64,000 nt of DNA from Mycolicibacterium sphagni (GTDB taxonomy: Bacteria; Actinomycetota; Actinomycetes; Mycobacteriales; Mycobacteriaceae), in contig NZ_NOZR01000001.1 in the NCBI RefSeq assembly GCF_002250655.1, forward strand, positions 310,001 through 374,000, in the 5' to 3' direction. Made by a program: the position numbers and the translations under genes. Below the pieces are notes generated by a model that saw only the letters and a program-made list of their open reading frames with translations, had not been told where the DNA came from and searched no databases. This document shows positions 26,427 to 37,570 of the stretch, in pieces. Numbering within the stretch: the first letter of the stretch is position 1; the number at the start of each line of letters is the position of its first letter.

Positions 26427-28829
26427 ATGAACGTCGGGGTTGCGGCGGGGCTGTCCGCCGACGAAGTAGCCGCCCGGATTGCACAGGGCAAGACCAACGA
26501 CGTCCCGTCCCGGGCATCGCGCAGCACCTCGGAGATCGTGCGGGCCAACGTGTTCACCCGCATCAACGCCATTCTCGGGGTGCTGCTGCTGATCGTGCTG
26601 TCCACCGGGTCACTGATCAACGGGATGTTCGGGCTACTCATCGTTGCCAACAGCGGCATCGGCATCATCCAGGAACTGCGCGCCAAGAAGACCCTCGACA
26701 ACCTGGCCATCGTCGGGCAGGCCAAGCCCACCGTGCGCCGGCAAACGGGGACCAAGCCGTTGCCGCCCAACGAGGTAGTGCTCGACGACGTCATCGAGCT
26801 CGGGCCGGGCGACCAGATTGTCGTCGACGGTGAGCTGATCGAGGCTGCCAACCTCGAGGTCGACGAATCGTTGTTGACGGGTGAGGCGGACGCGATCGCC
26901 AAGCATGCCGGCGACCACGTGATGTCAGGAAGCTTTGTCGTCGCCGGCGCCGGTGCCTACCGCGCCACCAAAGTTGGCCGGGAAGCCTACGCGGCCAAAC
27001 TCGCCGAGGAAGCCAGCAAGTTCACCTTGGTGAAATCCGAACTGCGCAGTGGCATCAACAAGATCCTGCAGTTCATCACCTACCTGCTGTGGCCAACCGG
27101 CCTGCTGGTCATCTACACCCAGCTGTTCACCACAGGAGTCGGCTGGCGGGAGTCGGTGCTGCGGATGGTCGGCGCGCTGGTTCCGATGGTTCCCGAAGGC
27201 CTGGTGCTGATGACGTCGATCGCGTTCGCCGTCGGTGTGGTCCGGTTGGGCCGCAGGCAATGTCTGGTTCAGGAACTGCCTGCCATCGAAGGGTTGGCCC
27301 GCGTCGACGTGGTGTGCGCCGACAAGACCGGCACGCTCACCGAGAACGGCATGCGACTGTCCGAGGTCACCGCGGTGAGCGATGACGCCCACCCGGTCGG
27401 CGATGTGCTGGCGTCGCTGGCGGCCGACGACCCCAAACCCAACGCCAGCATGCAGGCCATCGCCGAGGCCTACCCGAAGGCGCCGGGCTGGACCGCAACG
27501 GCCGCAGCGCCGTTCAAATCCGCCACCAAGTGGAGCGGGGTCTCCTACGGCGAACACGGCAACTGGCTGATCGGCGCCCCCGACGTGCTGCTCGATCCGG
27601 ACTCGCCTGTGGCGGCAAAGGCCGAGGAGATCGGCGCCCGCGGCATGCGGGTGCTGTTGCTGGGCTCCAGTGACGTAGGCGTCGACAGCGCCGATGCGCC
27701 CGGTCACGTCACCCCGGTGGCGCTGGTAGTGCTCGAGCAACGGGTCCGTCCCGACGCCAGGGAGACGCTGGAATACTTTGCTTCCCAGCATGTTTCGGTG
27801 AAAGTTATCTCCGGCGACAACGCGGTGTCGGTCGGGGCGGTGGCAGGCACACTGGGTCTGCAGGGCGAGACGATGGATGCCCGCCACCTGCCGGCCGAGC
27901 CCGACGCGCTGGCCGACGCCATGGCGACCTACACCACGTTCGGCCGGGTGCGACCCGACCAGAAGCGGGCCATGGTGCACGCGCTGCAGTCGCGCGGCCA
28001 CACCGTCGCGATGACCGGCGACGGGGTCAACGACGTGCTGGCACTCAAGGACGCCGACATCGGGGTGGCAATGGGGTCGGGCTCCCCGGCCTCGCGTGCG
28101 GTGGCCCAGATCGTGTTGCTGGACAACCGGTTCGCCACGCTGCCCTACGTGGTCGGTGAGGGCAGAAGGGTGATCGGCAACATCGAGCGGGTCTCCAACC
28201 TGTTCCTGACCAAGACTGTCTACTCGGTGTTGCTGGCCCTGCTGGTCGGGCTTGCGGGCCTGTCGCACAAGCTGTTCGGCACCGACCCGCTGCTGTACCC
28301 GTTCCAGCCGATCCACGTCACCATCGCGGCGTGGTTCACCATCGGCATCCCGGCGTTCGTCCTCTCGCTGGCACCCAACAGCGAGCGCGCCCACACCGGA
28401 TTCGTGCGCCGCGTGATGACGTCCGCATTGCCGTCCGGAGTGGTGATCGGCGTGACGACCTACGCGTCGTACCTGCTCGCCTATCACGGCAACAGCGCGA
28501 CGACGATCGAGCAGACGCAGGCCTCCACCGCCGCGTTGATCACCCTGCTGATGGGAGCGCTGTGGGTGCTGTCGGTAGTGGCCCGGCCCTACCAGTGGTG
28601 GCGGGTCGCACTAGTGGCCGTCTCCGGTCTGTCGTACGTGGTGATCTTCGCCATACCGCTGGCCCGCAAGACGTTCATGCTGGACCCGTCGAACCTCGAA
28701 GTCACGACTTCGGGTCTGGCGCTGGGATTGGCCGCTGCCGGGCTGATCGAGATCATCTGGTGGGTGCAGGGCCGGATGCTGGGCGAACGGCGGACATTGT
28801 GGCGAACCGCGCCCACGGTGCAAGATTGA
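26427..28829 (+). CDS. ctpE: P-type cation-transporting ATPase CtpE
   Basis: 800 residues. It has the actuator motif LTGEADAI, phosphorylation motif [12 protein letters not shown], hinge [24 protein letters not shown], and about ten membrane helices. The short N-terminus without metal-binding domains and the overall sequence match mycobacterial CtpE (Rv0908), described as a calcium-uptake ATPase. The start lies 34 nt after the preceding stop, across an imperfect repeat with two GAGCCGC elements. Rv0909/Rv0910-type genes follow immediately. Confidence 0.94.
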   Translation: MNVGVAAGLSADEVAARIAQGKTNDVPSRASRSTSEIVRANVFTRINAILGVLLLIVLSTGSLINGMFGLLIVANSGIGIIQELRAKKTLDNLAIVGQAKPTVRRQTGTKPLPPNEVVLDDVIELGPGDQIVVDGELIEAANLEVDESLLTGEADAIAKHAGDHVMSGSFVVAGAGAYRATKVGREAYAAKLAEEASKFTLVKSELRSGINKILQFITYLLWPTGLLVIYTQLFTTGVGWRESVLRMVGALVPMVPEGLVLMTSIAFAVGVVRLGRRQCLVQELPAIEGLARVDVVCADKTGTLTENGMRLSEVTAVSDDAHPVGDVLASLAADDPKPNASMQAIAEAYPKAPGWTATAAAPFKSATKWSGVSYGEHGNWLIGAPDVLLDPDSPVAAKAEEIGARGMRVLLLGSSDVGVDSADAPGHVTPVALVVLEQRVRPDARETLEYFASQHVSVKVISGDNAVSVGAVAGTLGLQGETMDARHLPAEPDALADAMATYTTFGRVRPDQKRAMVHALQSRGHTVAMTGDGVNDVLALKDADIGVAMGSGSPASRAVAQIVLLDNRFATLPYVVGEGRRVIGNIERVSNLFLTKTVYSVLLALLVGLAGLSHKLFGTDPLLYPFQPIHVTIAAWFTIGIPAFVLSLAPNSERAHTGFVRRVMTSALPSGVVIGVTTYASYLLAYHGNSATTIEQTQASTAALITLLMGALWVLSVVARPYQWWRVALVAVSGLSYVVIFAIPLARKTFMLDPSNLEVTTSGLALGLAAAGLIEIIWWVQGRMLGERRTLWRTAPTVQD

Positions 28830-28832
28830 CCG

Positions 28833-29039
28833 ATGGGATTCCTCGAGAAAGCCCTCGACAAGACCAAAGAAGTCTTGAGCGAGAACGCCGACAAGGTGGG
28901 GCAGGCCATCGACAAGGCCGGCGACATCATCGACGAGAAGACACAGGGCAAGTACTCCGGCACCGTCGACAAGGTGCAGGACGCCGCCAAGAACATCGTC
29001 GAGAAGAACCGCACCGACAAGGGCGATCAACACACCTGA
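28833..29039 (+). CDS. Rv0909-like small protein (reported antitoxin family)
   Basis: 68 residues, highly charged, with repeating DKxxxxxDKAGDxIDEKTQGKYS helices as in Rv0909. It starts 3 nt after ctpE. In M. tuberculosis Rv0909 was reported as the antitoxin of Rv0910. The sequence is also similar to small CsbD/antitoxin-like stress proteins found widely in actinobacteria, so the toxin-antitoxin role should be treated as provisional. Confidence 0.82.
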   Translation: MGFLEKALDKTKEVLSENADKVGQAIDKAGDIIDEKTQGKYSGTVDKVQDAAKNIVEKNRTDKGDQHT

Positions 29040-29042
29040 CCC

Positions 29043-29489
29043 ATGGCGAAAATCTCAGTATCCGTAGATGTTCCACTTCCACCCGAGCAGGCTTGGCAGC
29101 ACGCCTCCGACTTGTCGCGCTACAAGGACTGGCTCACCATCCACCGAGTCTGGCGCTCCACGCTGCCCGAGACCCTGGAAAAGGGCACCGTCGTGGAGTC
29201 CATTGTCGAGGTGAAGGGCATGCCCAACCGGGTGAAGTGGACGATTGTCCACCTCAACGCGCCCGAGGCGATGACGCTCAACGGTGCCGGTGTGGGCGGA
29301 GTCAAGGTCAAGTTGATCGGCAAGGTCCGGGCGAGCGCCTTGGACGCGGGAGCATCCGTGGTGACCATGGATGTACATCTGGGCGGCCCGGCGCTGTTCG
29401 GGCCGATCGGCATGATCGTTGCCGGCGCGCTGCGCGGCGACATCAAGGAGTCGCTGGACCGCTTCGTAACGGTCTTCGCGGCGTCGTAG
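29043..29489 (+). CDS. Rv0910-like SRPBCC-fold protein (reported toxin partner)
   Basis: 148 residues of the START/SRPBCC (polyketide cyclase-like) fold: SVDVPLPPEQAWQHASDLSR, then KGTVVESIVEVKGMPNRVKW, ending in a C-terminal helix (ALRGDIKESLDRFV). It is collinear with recalled Rv0910 and starts 3 nt after the Rv0909-like gene. The fold normally binds hydrophobic ligands in a deep cavity, which makes a lipid-related role as plausible as the reported toxin role. Confidence 0.85.
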   Translation: MAKISVSVDVPLPPEQAWQHASDLSRYKDWLTIHRVWRSTLPETLEKGTVVESIVEVKGMPNRVKWTIVHLNAPEAMTLNGAGVGGVKVKLIGKVRASALDAGASVVTMDVHLGGPALFGPIGMIVAGALRGDIKESLDRFVTVFAAS

Positions 29490-29490
29490 C

Positions 29491-29949
29491 TCAGCCCCGG
29501 ATGACCCGATGTGGGGTCGGGTAGGGGTGCACCCTGGGGGTGCCGTGCCGAGCCGTCCCCAGCCCGGGCAGCGGGTGCCGGGCTTGGTCGGCCCGCGCCT
29601 GCTCGGTGGCCAGGAACCGCCGTTCCAGTCCGGCGATCAGATCCTGCACCGATCGGCGCTCCCGTTCGGCGGCGCGGATCATCCCGCGAATCCGCCGGGC
29701 CTGCGTTTGCTCACCGCGACGCTGATACCTCTCGAGCGCGGAGCCGTAATTGGCCAGATCGGCGTCGAGCTGCTCACACTGCGCCAGCAGCATTTCCCGG
29801 AGATGCTGAGCCTGAAGGCGATTCGCGGAGTCGGGGGCTTGGTTGCCCAGATCCACATTGCGCGGTGAGGTCACGGGCGAACTGTAGCCGACCTGATACT
29901 CCGGCGCGCAGCGGGTGGAAAATCGCTCGCTGAACCGCTTTTTGTTCAT
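29491..29949 (-). CDS. Hypothetical coiled-coil protein
   Basis: 152 residues, or about 127 if translation starts at the GTG at 29874. The centre (residues about 45-115) is a heptad-rich, arginine/glutamine/glutamate-rich helix (LREMLLAQCEQLDADLANYG, RIRGMIRAAERERRSVQDL) suggesting a coiled coil. The C-terminus is proline- and histidine-rich. There is no signal or membrane segment, and I do not recognise a family. It converges on the Rv0910-like gene and its upstream side faces a divergent small gene. Confidence 0.5.
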   Translation of the reverse strand: MNKKRFSERFSTRCAPEYQVGYSSPVTSPRNVDLGNQAPDSANRLQAQHLREMLLAQCEQLDADLANYGSALERYQRRGEQTQARRIRGMIRAAERERRSVQDLIAGLERRFLATEQARADQARHPLPGLGTARHGTPRVHPYPTPHRVIRG

Positions 29950-30014
29950 TTATCCGCCACCTCATCGCCACCGTCCGTGATGGCGGTGGTTGCGCAAACC
30001 GCGTATTTCGTCCG

Positions 30015-30242
30015 ATGATGTCGGGCGTGGAACGTGCCGAGGAACAGCGCCAGATCGATCAGGTGGTCCACCGCCTGACCGAGCTCTTCCCCTATGTGCC
30101 GGATCACGTCATCACCGAGACCGTGGACAGTGCATACCGCCGGTTCGACGGCGCGCGCATCCGCGAGTACGTCCCGCTGTTCGTCGAGCGCTACTGCCGT
30201 GCGCTGTTCGTACTTCAGCCGGCGGTGGAGATCTCGGCTTAG
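30015..30242 (+). CDS. Small three-helix-bundle protein
   Basis: About 75 residues (74 if the second ATG is used). The pattern RQIDQVVHRLTELFPYVPDH, then RRFDGARIREYVPLFVERYC, is typical of a small mycobacterial family annotated as three-helix-bundle dimerization-domain proteins, often encoded singly near regulators. It has no catalytic motif. It ends 13 nt before the 3' end of the convergent sensor kinase. Confidence 0.7.
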   Translation: MMSGVERAEEQRQIDQVVHRLTELFPYVPDHVITETVDSAYRRFDGARIREYVPLFVERYCRALFVLQPAVEISA

Positions 30243-30255
30243 CCCGGCGGCGTCG

Positions 30256-32452
<2,197 letters not shown>

Positions 32453-32485
32453 ACCGCAGTACAGCCCGTGAGCATGCCGAGCCGG

Positions 32486-32505
32486 TAGGGACTTTGGTCC
32501 TGAAA
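32486..32505 (-). promoter_or_regulatory. DosR box
   Basis: GTAGGGACTTTGGTCCTGAA matches the established DosR consensus TTSGGGACTWWAGTCCCSAA at most positions, including both GGGAC/GTCC half sites. It lies 34-53 nt upstream of the DosR-like start and about 170 nt upstream of the divergent amidohydrolase, so it could control either. Confidence 0.75.
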
Positions 32506-32674
32506 ACGGCAGACCAACGCCGTTCTGAAGGGGCCGTAAACTGCCCGGCTCAGGGACCGGCGAGGGTGCATCGTTGGTGGCGCGCGACGATAACTGCACC
32601 CTTCGGCGCGCCATGGGCCGGCGGGCGGATCCTTCTCCGCCCGGCCGGCCCAACCCCTCTTCTAGACTGCGTCG

Positions 32675-33561
32675 ATGACCGCCAGGTACTCACCCGCCAT
32701 CGACTTCGCCGCGGTCGACGCCATCGACTTCCACACCCACGTCGAGATCGACGGGGCCGGCCAGTGCGCCTACGACGACGAACTGGCCGAAGCCACCGGA
32801 CGTTACTTCAAGCTCGGTCCCGACTACTTCGCCCGTGTCGACGACCTCGCCGAGCATTACCGGAAGCACAACACCGCCGCGGTGGTGTTCACCATCGACG
32901 CGCACACCGTGTCCGGGCACGCGCCCAATTCGGTGGAGGAGCTCATCGAGGGGGCAGTCCGCAACAGCGACGTGCTCATCCCGTTCGGCTCCGTCGACCC
33001 GTGGGACGGCGACGCCGTGCGGCGAGTGGGGGAGCTGGCCCGTGACTACGGCGTGCGGGGTTTCAAGTTCCATCCCAGCCTGCAGGGCTTCGAACCCAAC
33101 GATCGCCGGTTCTACCCGATCTACGAGGCGATTGCCGCCGCCGGGGTGCCCGCCCTCTTTCACAGCGGCCAGACCGGGCTGGGGTCGGCGCTGCCCGGAG
33201 GGCACGGGATCAAACTGCGCTACTCGGACCCGATGCTGCTCGACGACGTCGCCGCCGACTTCCCCGACCTGACCGTCGTCATGGCCCACCCGCGGTGCCG
33301 TGGGTCGACGCCCAGATCGCCATCGCCTCGCACAAGGCCAACGTCTTCGTCGACCTCTCCGGCTGGTCACCGAAATACTTCCCGCCCCAGCTTGTTTCGG
33401 CGATTGGGCGCCAGCTGCGCACCAAGGCCCTGTTCGGCACCGACCATCCCTACATCGCGCTGGACCGCTGGCGGCGGGATTTCGAGACCCTTGACGTCGA
33501 TCCCGCGGTGGTCCCGCTGATCCTCAAGGAGAACGCATTGAGGGTGCTCGGACTGGCCTAG
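32675..33561 (+). pseudogene. Amidohydrolase_2-family (ACMSD-like) metal hydrolase with a frameshift
   Basis: The first 205 residues (metal motif DFHTHVEID, then HSGQTGLGS, TVVMAHP) are followed by noise. The natural continuation (VPWVDAQIAIASHKANVFVD, GTDHPYIALDRW, ending RVLGLA) lies in the +2 frame from about 33292. Restoring one G at 33291-33292 (CCGCGG to CCGGCGG) rejoins them as HPAVPW, the usual family sequence. The repaired protein would be about 295 residues, resembling ACMSD-type decarboxylases/hydrolases. The frame break is either a genuine mutation or a sequencing error. It lies divergent from the DosR-like gene. Confidence 0.78.
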
Positions 33562-34445
33562 GCGGTCTGGGATTCGACGACCATCGCCGACGGTGCGTCG
33601 CGTTCCCACAGCACCGCGCCGACGCAGGCGGTCAGCACCCACCCGGCCCCGACGGCGCCGCACCAGATCAGCAATGCCATCGCTACGCCGATCGGGCCGA
33701 AACCGTCCCAGTCGTGCAGCAGCGACGGGAACAGCAGCCGGGAGCCGATCGGGATGACGATCCCGTCGACCACCACGCCGGCCAGCCCAGCCAACGCAAG
33801 TGAGCGCAGGCCTCGGCCTCCGTCGCGAACCAGCAGCGCCGGGGTCACCGACCAGAACAGCCACACCGGCAGAAGACCGATGACGAACAGCAGTCCCCGG
33901 CTGACGCCGTGGTGATGGTGGCCGAACATGATCCGCTCGCGCACCGCCATGGTGGCCAGATACAAGGTGAACCAGATGGTTCCCCGCACTAGCCGGGTCA
34001 GCAGACCGTACTGCTCGCGGCGCCAGGCCTTCGCGAAGATGGACGCGACCGAGGCCGCCATCGGGATGCCCCAGACCAGGAAACTCGCCACCCCGATCAG
34101 TGTCCAGTCCGCCCGCAGCCCCGCGGAATTGCCGAAGGCTTCCCGCAGCCGGTCGCTGAGCGGATGTTCCAGGGCGAACTGGCGAGTGAAGATGGTGCCG
34201 GGGCTGGCATTGTCGGCGAAGCCCTGCATATAGCTGAAGCCGATGATCATCAGCGGAATGACCGTGGTGAACAGCTGGGTGGAGACCACCGCACTCTGGG
34301 TGCCGCCATCGATTTCGTTGTAGCGGGCGACCAGTGCCGTCAGTGGTTTGAGCCGGCGTGACTCCTGTAGGCGCCGGTAGCGTTCCTCGACGCGCCGCCG
34401 GATGTCGTCCCGTCTGGTGCTTACGGGTTCACCGGACTCCGTCAT
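33558..34445 (-). CDS. YihY/UPF0761-type inner-membrane protein
   Basis: 295 residues from MTESGEPVS (34445). After a basic N-terminal helix come about six hydrophobic segments (SAVVSTQLFTTVIPLMIIGF, WTLIGVASFLVWGIPMAA, GLLFVIGLLPVWLFWSVTP, GVAMALLIWCGAVGAGWVLT). This resembles the YihY/BrkB family once called ribonuclease BN, but without the typical catalytic features of an RNase. Its function is unknown; the family is often linked to envelope or transport processes. The 3' end overlaps the amidohydrolase by 3 nt. Confidence 0.7.
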   Translation of the reverse strand: MTESGEPVSTRRDDIRRRVEERYRRLQESRRLKPLTALVARYNEIDGGTQSAVVSTQLFTTVIPLMIIGFSYMQGFADNASPGTIFTRQFALEHPLSDRLREAFGNSAGLRADWTLIGVASFLVWGIPMAASVASIFAKAWRREQYGLLTRLVRGTIWFTLYLATMAVRERIMFGHHHHGVSRGLLFVIGLLPVWLFWSVTPALLVRDGGRGLRSLALAGLAGVVVDGIVIPIGSRLLFPSLLHDWDGFGPIGVAMALLIWCGAVGAGWVLTACVGAVLWERDAPSAMVVESQTA

Positions 34446-34480
34446 GAGCAAAGGGTAGGACAGCCCGACCCACGCGGGCA

Positions 34481-36163
34481 TCAACCTGCCGACTGGCCCT
34501 TGCGCAGTGTGTCGAGCAATTCGCGGTAGGGGCCGACGAGGTAGGCGGTGTCGCCTGCGATCAGTTGCGTATCGCGGCGCGGATGTAGCCGCACCGGCGA
34601 CTGGCCGCGGCTGATGGCGATGACCCGGGTATGGGTCGACAGCTCGAACATCCGGATCCCGTCGAGCTCGCTGCCCGGCTGCACCTGCACGGCGCCGATC
34701 ATGAACGAGCGATGGCCCACCGAGAAGGTGCCCTGAACGTCCAGGCCCATCGCCGCGCCGATGAACCACGGGGTGGCCAGGTCGACGGTGGAGCGGACGT
34801 ATTCGAACTTGAACCGCGTGCCGACGGCCGAGCCCAGCGCCCGGTCATAGATGCGCAACACGATCGGGACATCGGGACGGTGGATTTCGGGAAGCGTTCG
34901 CGGACCGAGCATTTCCTTGAGCACAATGCCGGTTTCGATGTTGACCATGTCGTCCTGGGTGAGCACCGCGACCGCGCGGGCTTCCTCGATGCGGGCCGCC
35001 TGAAGGGTCTGACGCAGGGTGGCGTCCCCGAAGATCACCGGCACTCCCAGCTCGGCGGCCGCCGACAGGTAGCGGTTGTCTTCGCTGCGTTCGATCACCG
35101 CGACATCGTGTCCGGCGGCCTTCAACATGCCGGCCACCTGGATCCCGAACGATCCCAGGCCGACCACGACGACGTGCCGGTTCAGGTGTCGCACCTTCTG
35201 CCTGCTGGCGGCATGCGAGAGTCGTTGTGACAGCAGCCCGTCGGCCACGAACGCCACCACGATCGCTGTCGTTGCCACCCCGGCGAACATCATCATGACG
35301 CCCCACAACCGCAACCACGTCGGCTGATGGAGGAAGGTGAAGTCGCCGTAGCCGACGGTGGCGATCGTCTCGGACGAGAAGTACAGCGCGTCGACCCAGC
35401 CCATCCCCGGTTGCTTGTAGGCGTAGCGCAACATGATCGTCGACCCGGCGAGCAGCGCGGCTCCCACCGCAAGTGACCGGTAGAACATCGGATTCAGGTC
35501 GTCACTGAAGGCCCGTACGGCGTCGGAGATGCGGACGAACAACGGGCGCGGCCGCGGGGTGGCACGGATCGGCTTGGCGATCTTGATGCCCCGCTCAGTG
35601 AGCTCGTGAGCGGTCCCGATCATCGCCGTCCAGTCGCCGGGTCGCACCCGTTCGTCGCGGCCGGGACAGGCGATCAGTTCGCCGGGAGTCTCGGCGGCTT
35701 CGCCGCGGATGACCGCGACCGGAGCGAGGTCGCCGTAGATCTCCCGCAGGGTGCCGTCCTTAGTCGCGGTGGTGCCGGTGATGACGAAGTCGATTCCGGC
35801 TACCGAGATGGTGTGGGTCGTGCGCTTTAACAGGGCTTCTACCACCGAGGGTGCCGCGAGGTCGGCGACGTCCAGGATGGCGCCGGGGCCGTTGCCGTCT
35901 GCCATCGCTTCGCGCAACACGGCGTTGGCCAGCCGCGCCACCACCCGCGCATGCGGGTTGGCCTGCCGGGCCAGCAGCGCGATCTGCAGGTTCAGATCGT
36001 CATCGTCGTCGGCGCAGATCACGGCGTCGGCGGTGGCGATGCCTGCGTCCTCGAGGTCCTCGGGCGCCTGCGAGATGGCTACGGTGACTCCGACGTTCTT
36101 CAGCTCCTCGATGATCCGCAAGCCGAGCGCGTCATCACCGCAGACGATGGTGTGACCGTGCAT
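34481..36163 (-). CDS. Potassium channel with RCK (TrkA-N) domains on both sides of the pore
   Basis: 560 residues. An N-terminal NAD-binding RCK domain (about 1-200, HTIVCGDDALGLRIIEEL) is followed by membrane helix 1 (about 228-246), a P-loop with the selectivity filter TVGYGD (269-274), helix 2 (about 285-310), and a second RCK domain plus TrkA-C part (331-560, VVVVGLGSFGIQVAGML). The filter is canonical for potassium. Most 2-TM bacterial channels (MthK, GsuK) carry RCK domains only after the pore; an N-terminal one is a less common arrangement. It is divergent from the BKACE gene with a 49-bp spacer. Confidence 0.85.
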   Translation of the reverse strand: MHGHTIVCGDDALGLRIIEELKNVGVTVAISQAPEDLEDAGIATADAVICADDDDDLNLQIALLARQANPHARVVARLANAVLREAMADGNGPGAILDVADLAAPSVVEALLKRTTHTISVAGIDFVITGTTATKDGTLREIYGDLAPVAVIRGEAAETPGELIACPGRDERVRPGDWTAMIGTAHELTERGIKIAKPIRATPRPRPLFVRISDAVRAFSDDLNPMFYRSLAVGAALLAGSTIMLRYAYKQPGMGWVDALYFSSETIATVGYGDFTFLHQPTWLRLWGVMMMFAGVATTAIVVAFVADGLLSQRLSHAASRQKVRHLNRHVVVVGLGSFGIQVAGMLKAAGHDVAVIERSEDNRYLSAAAELGVPVIFGDATLRQTLQAARIEEARAVAVLTQDDMVNIETGIVLKEMLGPRTLPEIHRPDVPIVLRIYDRALGSAVGTRFKFEYVRSTVDLATPWFIGAAMGLDVQGTFSVGHRSFMIGAVQVQPGSELDGIRMFELSTHTRVIAISRGQSPVRLHPRRDTQLIAGDTAYLVGPYRELLDTLRKGQSAG

Positions 36164-36212
36164 GGGGAAACGCTACTTCGGAAACGTCGGCCATGACGGG
36201 TGAGAATGACCT

Positions 36213-36941
36213 ATGCCCACAGCCCCCTACGTCAAGGCCTGCATCAACGGCGCCCGCACACCCGAGGCACATCCGGGCCTGCCGGTGTCGCCGCAGCAGC
36301 TGGCCGATGCCGCCGTCGCCGCTCACCAGGCCGGAGCCAAAGCCGTGCACCTGCATCCCAAGACCGCCGACGGGGTGGATTCACTGGCGCCGGAGACCGT
36401 CGCCGCGGCGGTCAGCGCCGTCCGCCGCGCGTTGCCGGGCCTCCCGCTCGGTGTGACGACGGGGTTTTGGGCGCTGCCCGACCCTCAGGCCCGGTTGCGG
36501 GCCGTCGAGTCGTGGACGGTGTTACCCGATTTCGCGTCGGTCAACTGGCACGAGCCAGGGTCGGCCGAGCTGGCGCAGCTGCTGCTGAGCCGCGGCCTCG
36601 GGGTGGAGATCGGCATATTCCACGCCGAGGCGGCCGAGTCGTGGGCGCGCTCCGAGGTGGCGCCGCACTGCCTGAGGGTGATGATCGAACTGGGGCCAGA
36701 CGGGGACACCGAGACCGCCGACGATCTGCTGGCGCGGATCCGCGCCGCCGAGTCGCCCGCGCCGATCCTGCTGCACGGGCTCGACGACAGCTGCTGGCCG
36801 CTGCTGGCGCATGCCGGCAAGCGCGGGCTGCAGACCCGGATCGGGTTGGAGGACACCCTGCTGTTGCCGGACGGGTCTACGGCGCCGGGCAACGCCGAAC
36901 TGGTGGCCGCCGCCGCCGAGGTTCTTGCGGTCAGTCGTTAG
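36213..36941 (+). CDS. BKACE-family (DUF849) beta-keto acid cleavage enzyme
   Basis: 242 residues, a TIM-barrel protein. The zinc-binding histidines are in AVHLHPK, and the late-barrel segment RIGLEDTLLLPDG is characteristic. BKACE enzymes cleave beta-keto acids with acetyl-CoA; the prototype is the lysine-fermentation enzyme Kce. At 242 residues it is shorter than typical members (about 270-310), lacking some N-terminal sequence, and belongs to the shorter subgroup common in actinobacteria. The 3' end overlaps the convergent cupin gene by 11 nt. Confidence 0.75.
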   Translation: MPTAPYVKACINGARTPEAHPGLPVSPQQLADAAVAAHQAGAKAVHLHPKTADGVDSLAPETVAAAVSAVRRALPGLPLGVTTGFWALPDPQARLRAVESWTVLPDFASVNWHEPGSAELAQLLLSRGLGVEIGIFHAEAAESWARSEVAPHCLRVMIELGPDGDTETADDLLARIRAAESPAPILLHGLDDSCWPLLAHAGKRGLQTRIGLEDTLLLPDGSTAPGNAELVAAAAEVLAVSR

Positions 36942-37377
36942 GTGCGGCCAGCGCGAAATCGGCGAAGTCGAAGCCAGGCACGACCACGCAACTGACCAGC
37001 GTCGGCTCGTTGTCACGCGGATGGGCGCGCTGCCAGTAACCCGGCGGCACCAACACCTGCGGCTGTTCGCCGGCGACGATGTCGGGGCCGAGCACAACCG
37101 TTGTGGCGCTGTCCCTTTCCGGTCCGATGTCGAGCAGCAAGGGGCTGCCGCGGTGATACAGCCAGAGCTCGGCGCTGCGCACCGTGTGCCACGCCGACTG
37201 CTGGCCGGGCAGCAGCACGAAATAGATGGCGGTCCCGGCATTGCGCGGGCCGTTGTAATCCGGTGGCAGCGCCGACTCGCCGACGACGAGCTCGCTGCGC
37301 CACGTCTCGCGGAAAAAGCCACCCTCGGGGTGGGGACCCATGTCGAGCTGTCGAACCCAGTCGGGGAGATCCGTCAT
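36931..37377 (-). CDS. Cupin-fold protein of the DUF985 family
   Basis: 148 residues from MTDLPDWVRQL (37377). The sequence LDMGPHPEGGFFRETWRS, then TAIYFVLLPGQQSAWHTVRSAE and LVPPGYWQRAHP, fits DUF985, a small jelly-roll cupin family. The function is not established; the conserved histidines and glutamate suggest a metal or small-molecule site. It converges with the BKACE gene. Confidence 0.75.
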   Translation of the reverse strand: MTDLPDWVRQLDMGPHPEGGFFRETWRSELVVGESALPPDYNGPRNAGTAIYFVLLPGQQSAWHTVRSAELWLYHRGSPLLLDIGPERDSATTVVLGPDIVAGEQPQVLVPPGYWQRAHPRDNEPTLVSCVVVPGFDFADFALAAPND

Positions 37378-37492
37378 GGGCAACAGAGTAGAGATAAATC
37401 GGTTGCTCGCGTTCGCGTTGCCGCATTACCGTGGCCGTCGTTCACCTCGAACTCATTGAAGCTCGAACTCATGAAGAAGGAGGGTCCCCATC

Positions 37493-37570
37493 GTGGATCA
37501 CAGCGTCGCCCACCCGCCCGCTGACGACCACATCGGAGACCCATGCCCACCGACTCTGCAATCACCCTGA
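37493..37570 (+). CDS. Upstream ORF overlapping the ABC-F gene start
   Basis: A 25-codon ORF with GTG start at 37493, 8-9 nt after a strong AAGGAGGG, encoding [20 protein letters not shown] and five more residues. It overlaps the first 28 nt of the ABC-F gene in another frame. Just upstream (37446-37476) a 15-16-bp sequence containing CTCGAACTCAT is duplicated nearly in tandem. The best ribosome site in the region belongs to this ORF rather than to the ABC-F start. ABC-F resistance genes are often controlled by such leaders through ribosome stalling, which makes this a candidate attenuator. Confidence 0.45.
   Translation: MDHSVAHPPADDHIGDPCPPTLQSP

Noticed and set aside
32520..32550. A possible second DosR box (GGGGCCGTAAACTGCCC)
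   Set aside because: The half-site spacing is too long compared with the consensus and the central bases do not fit.
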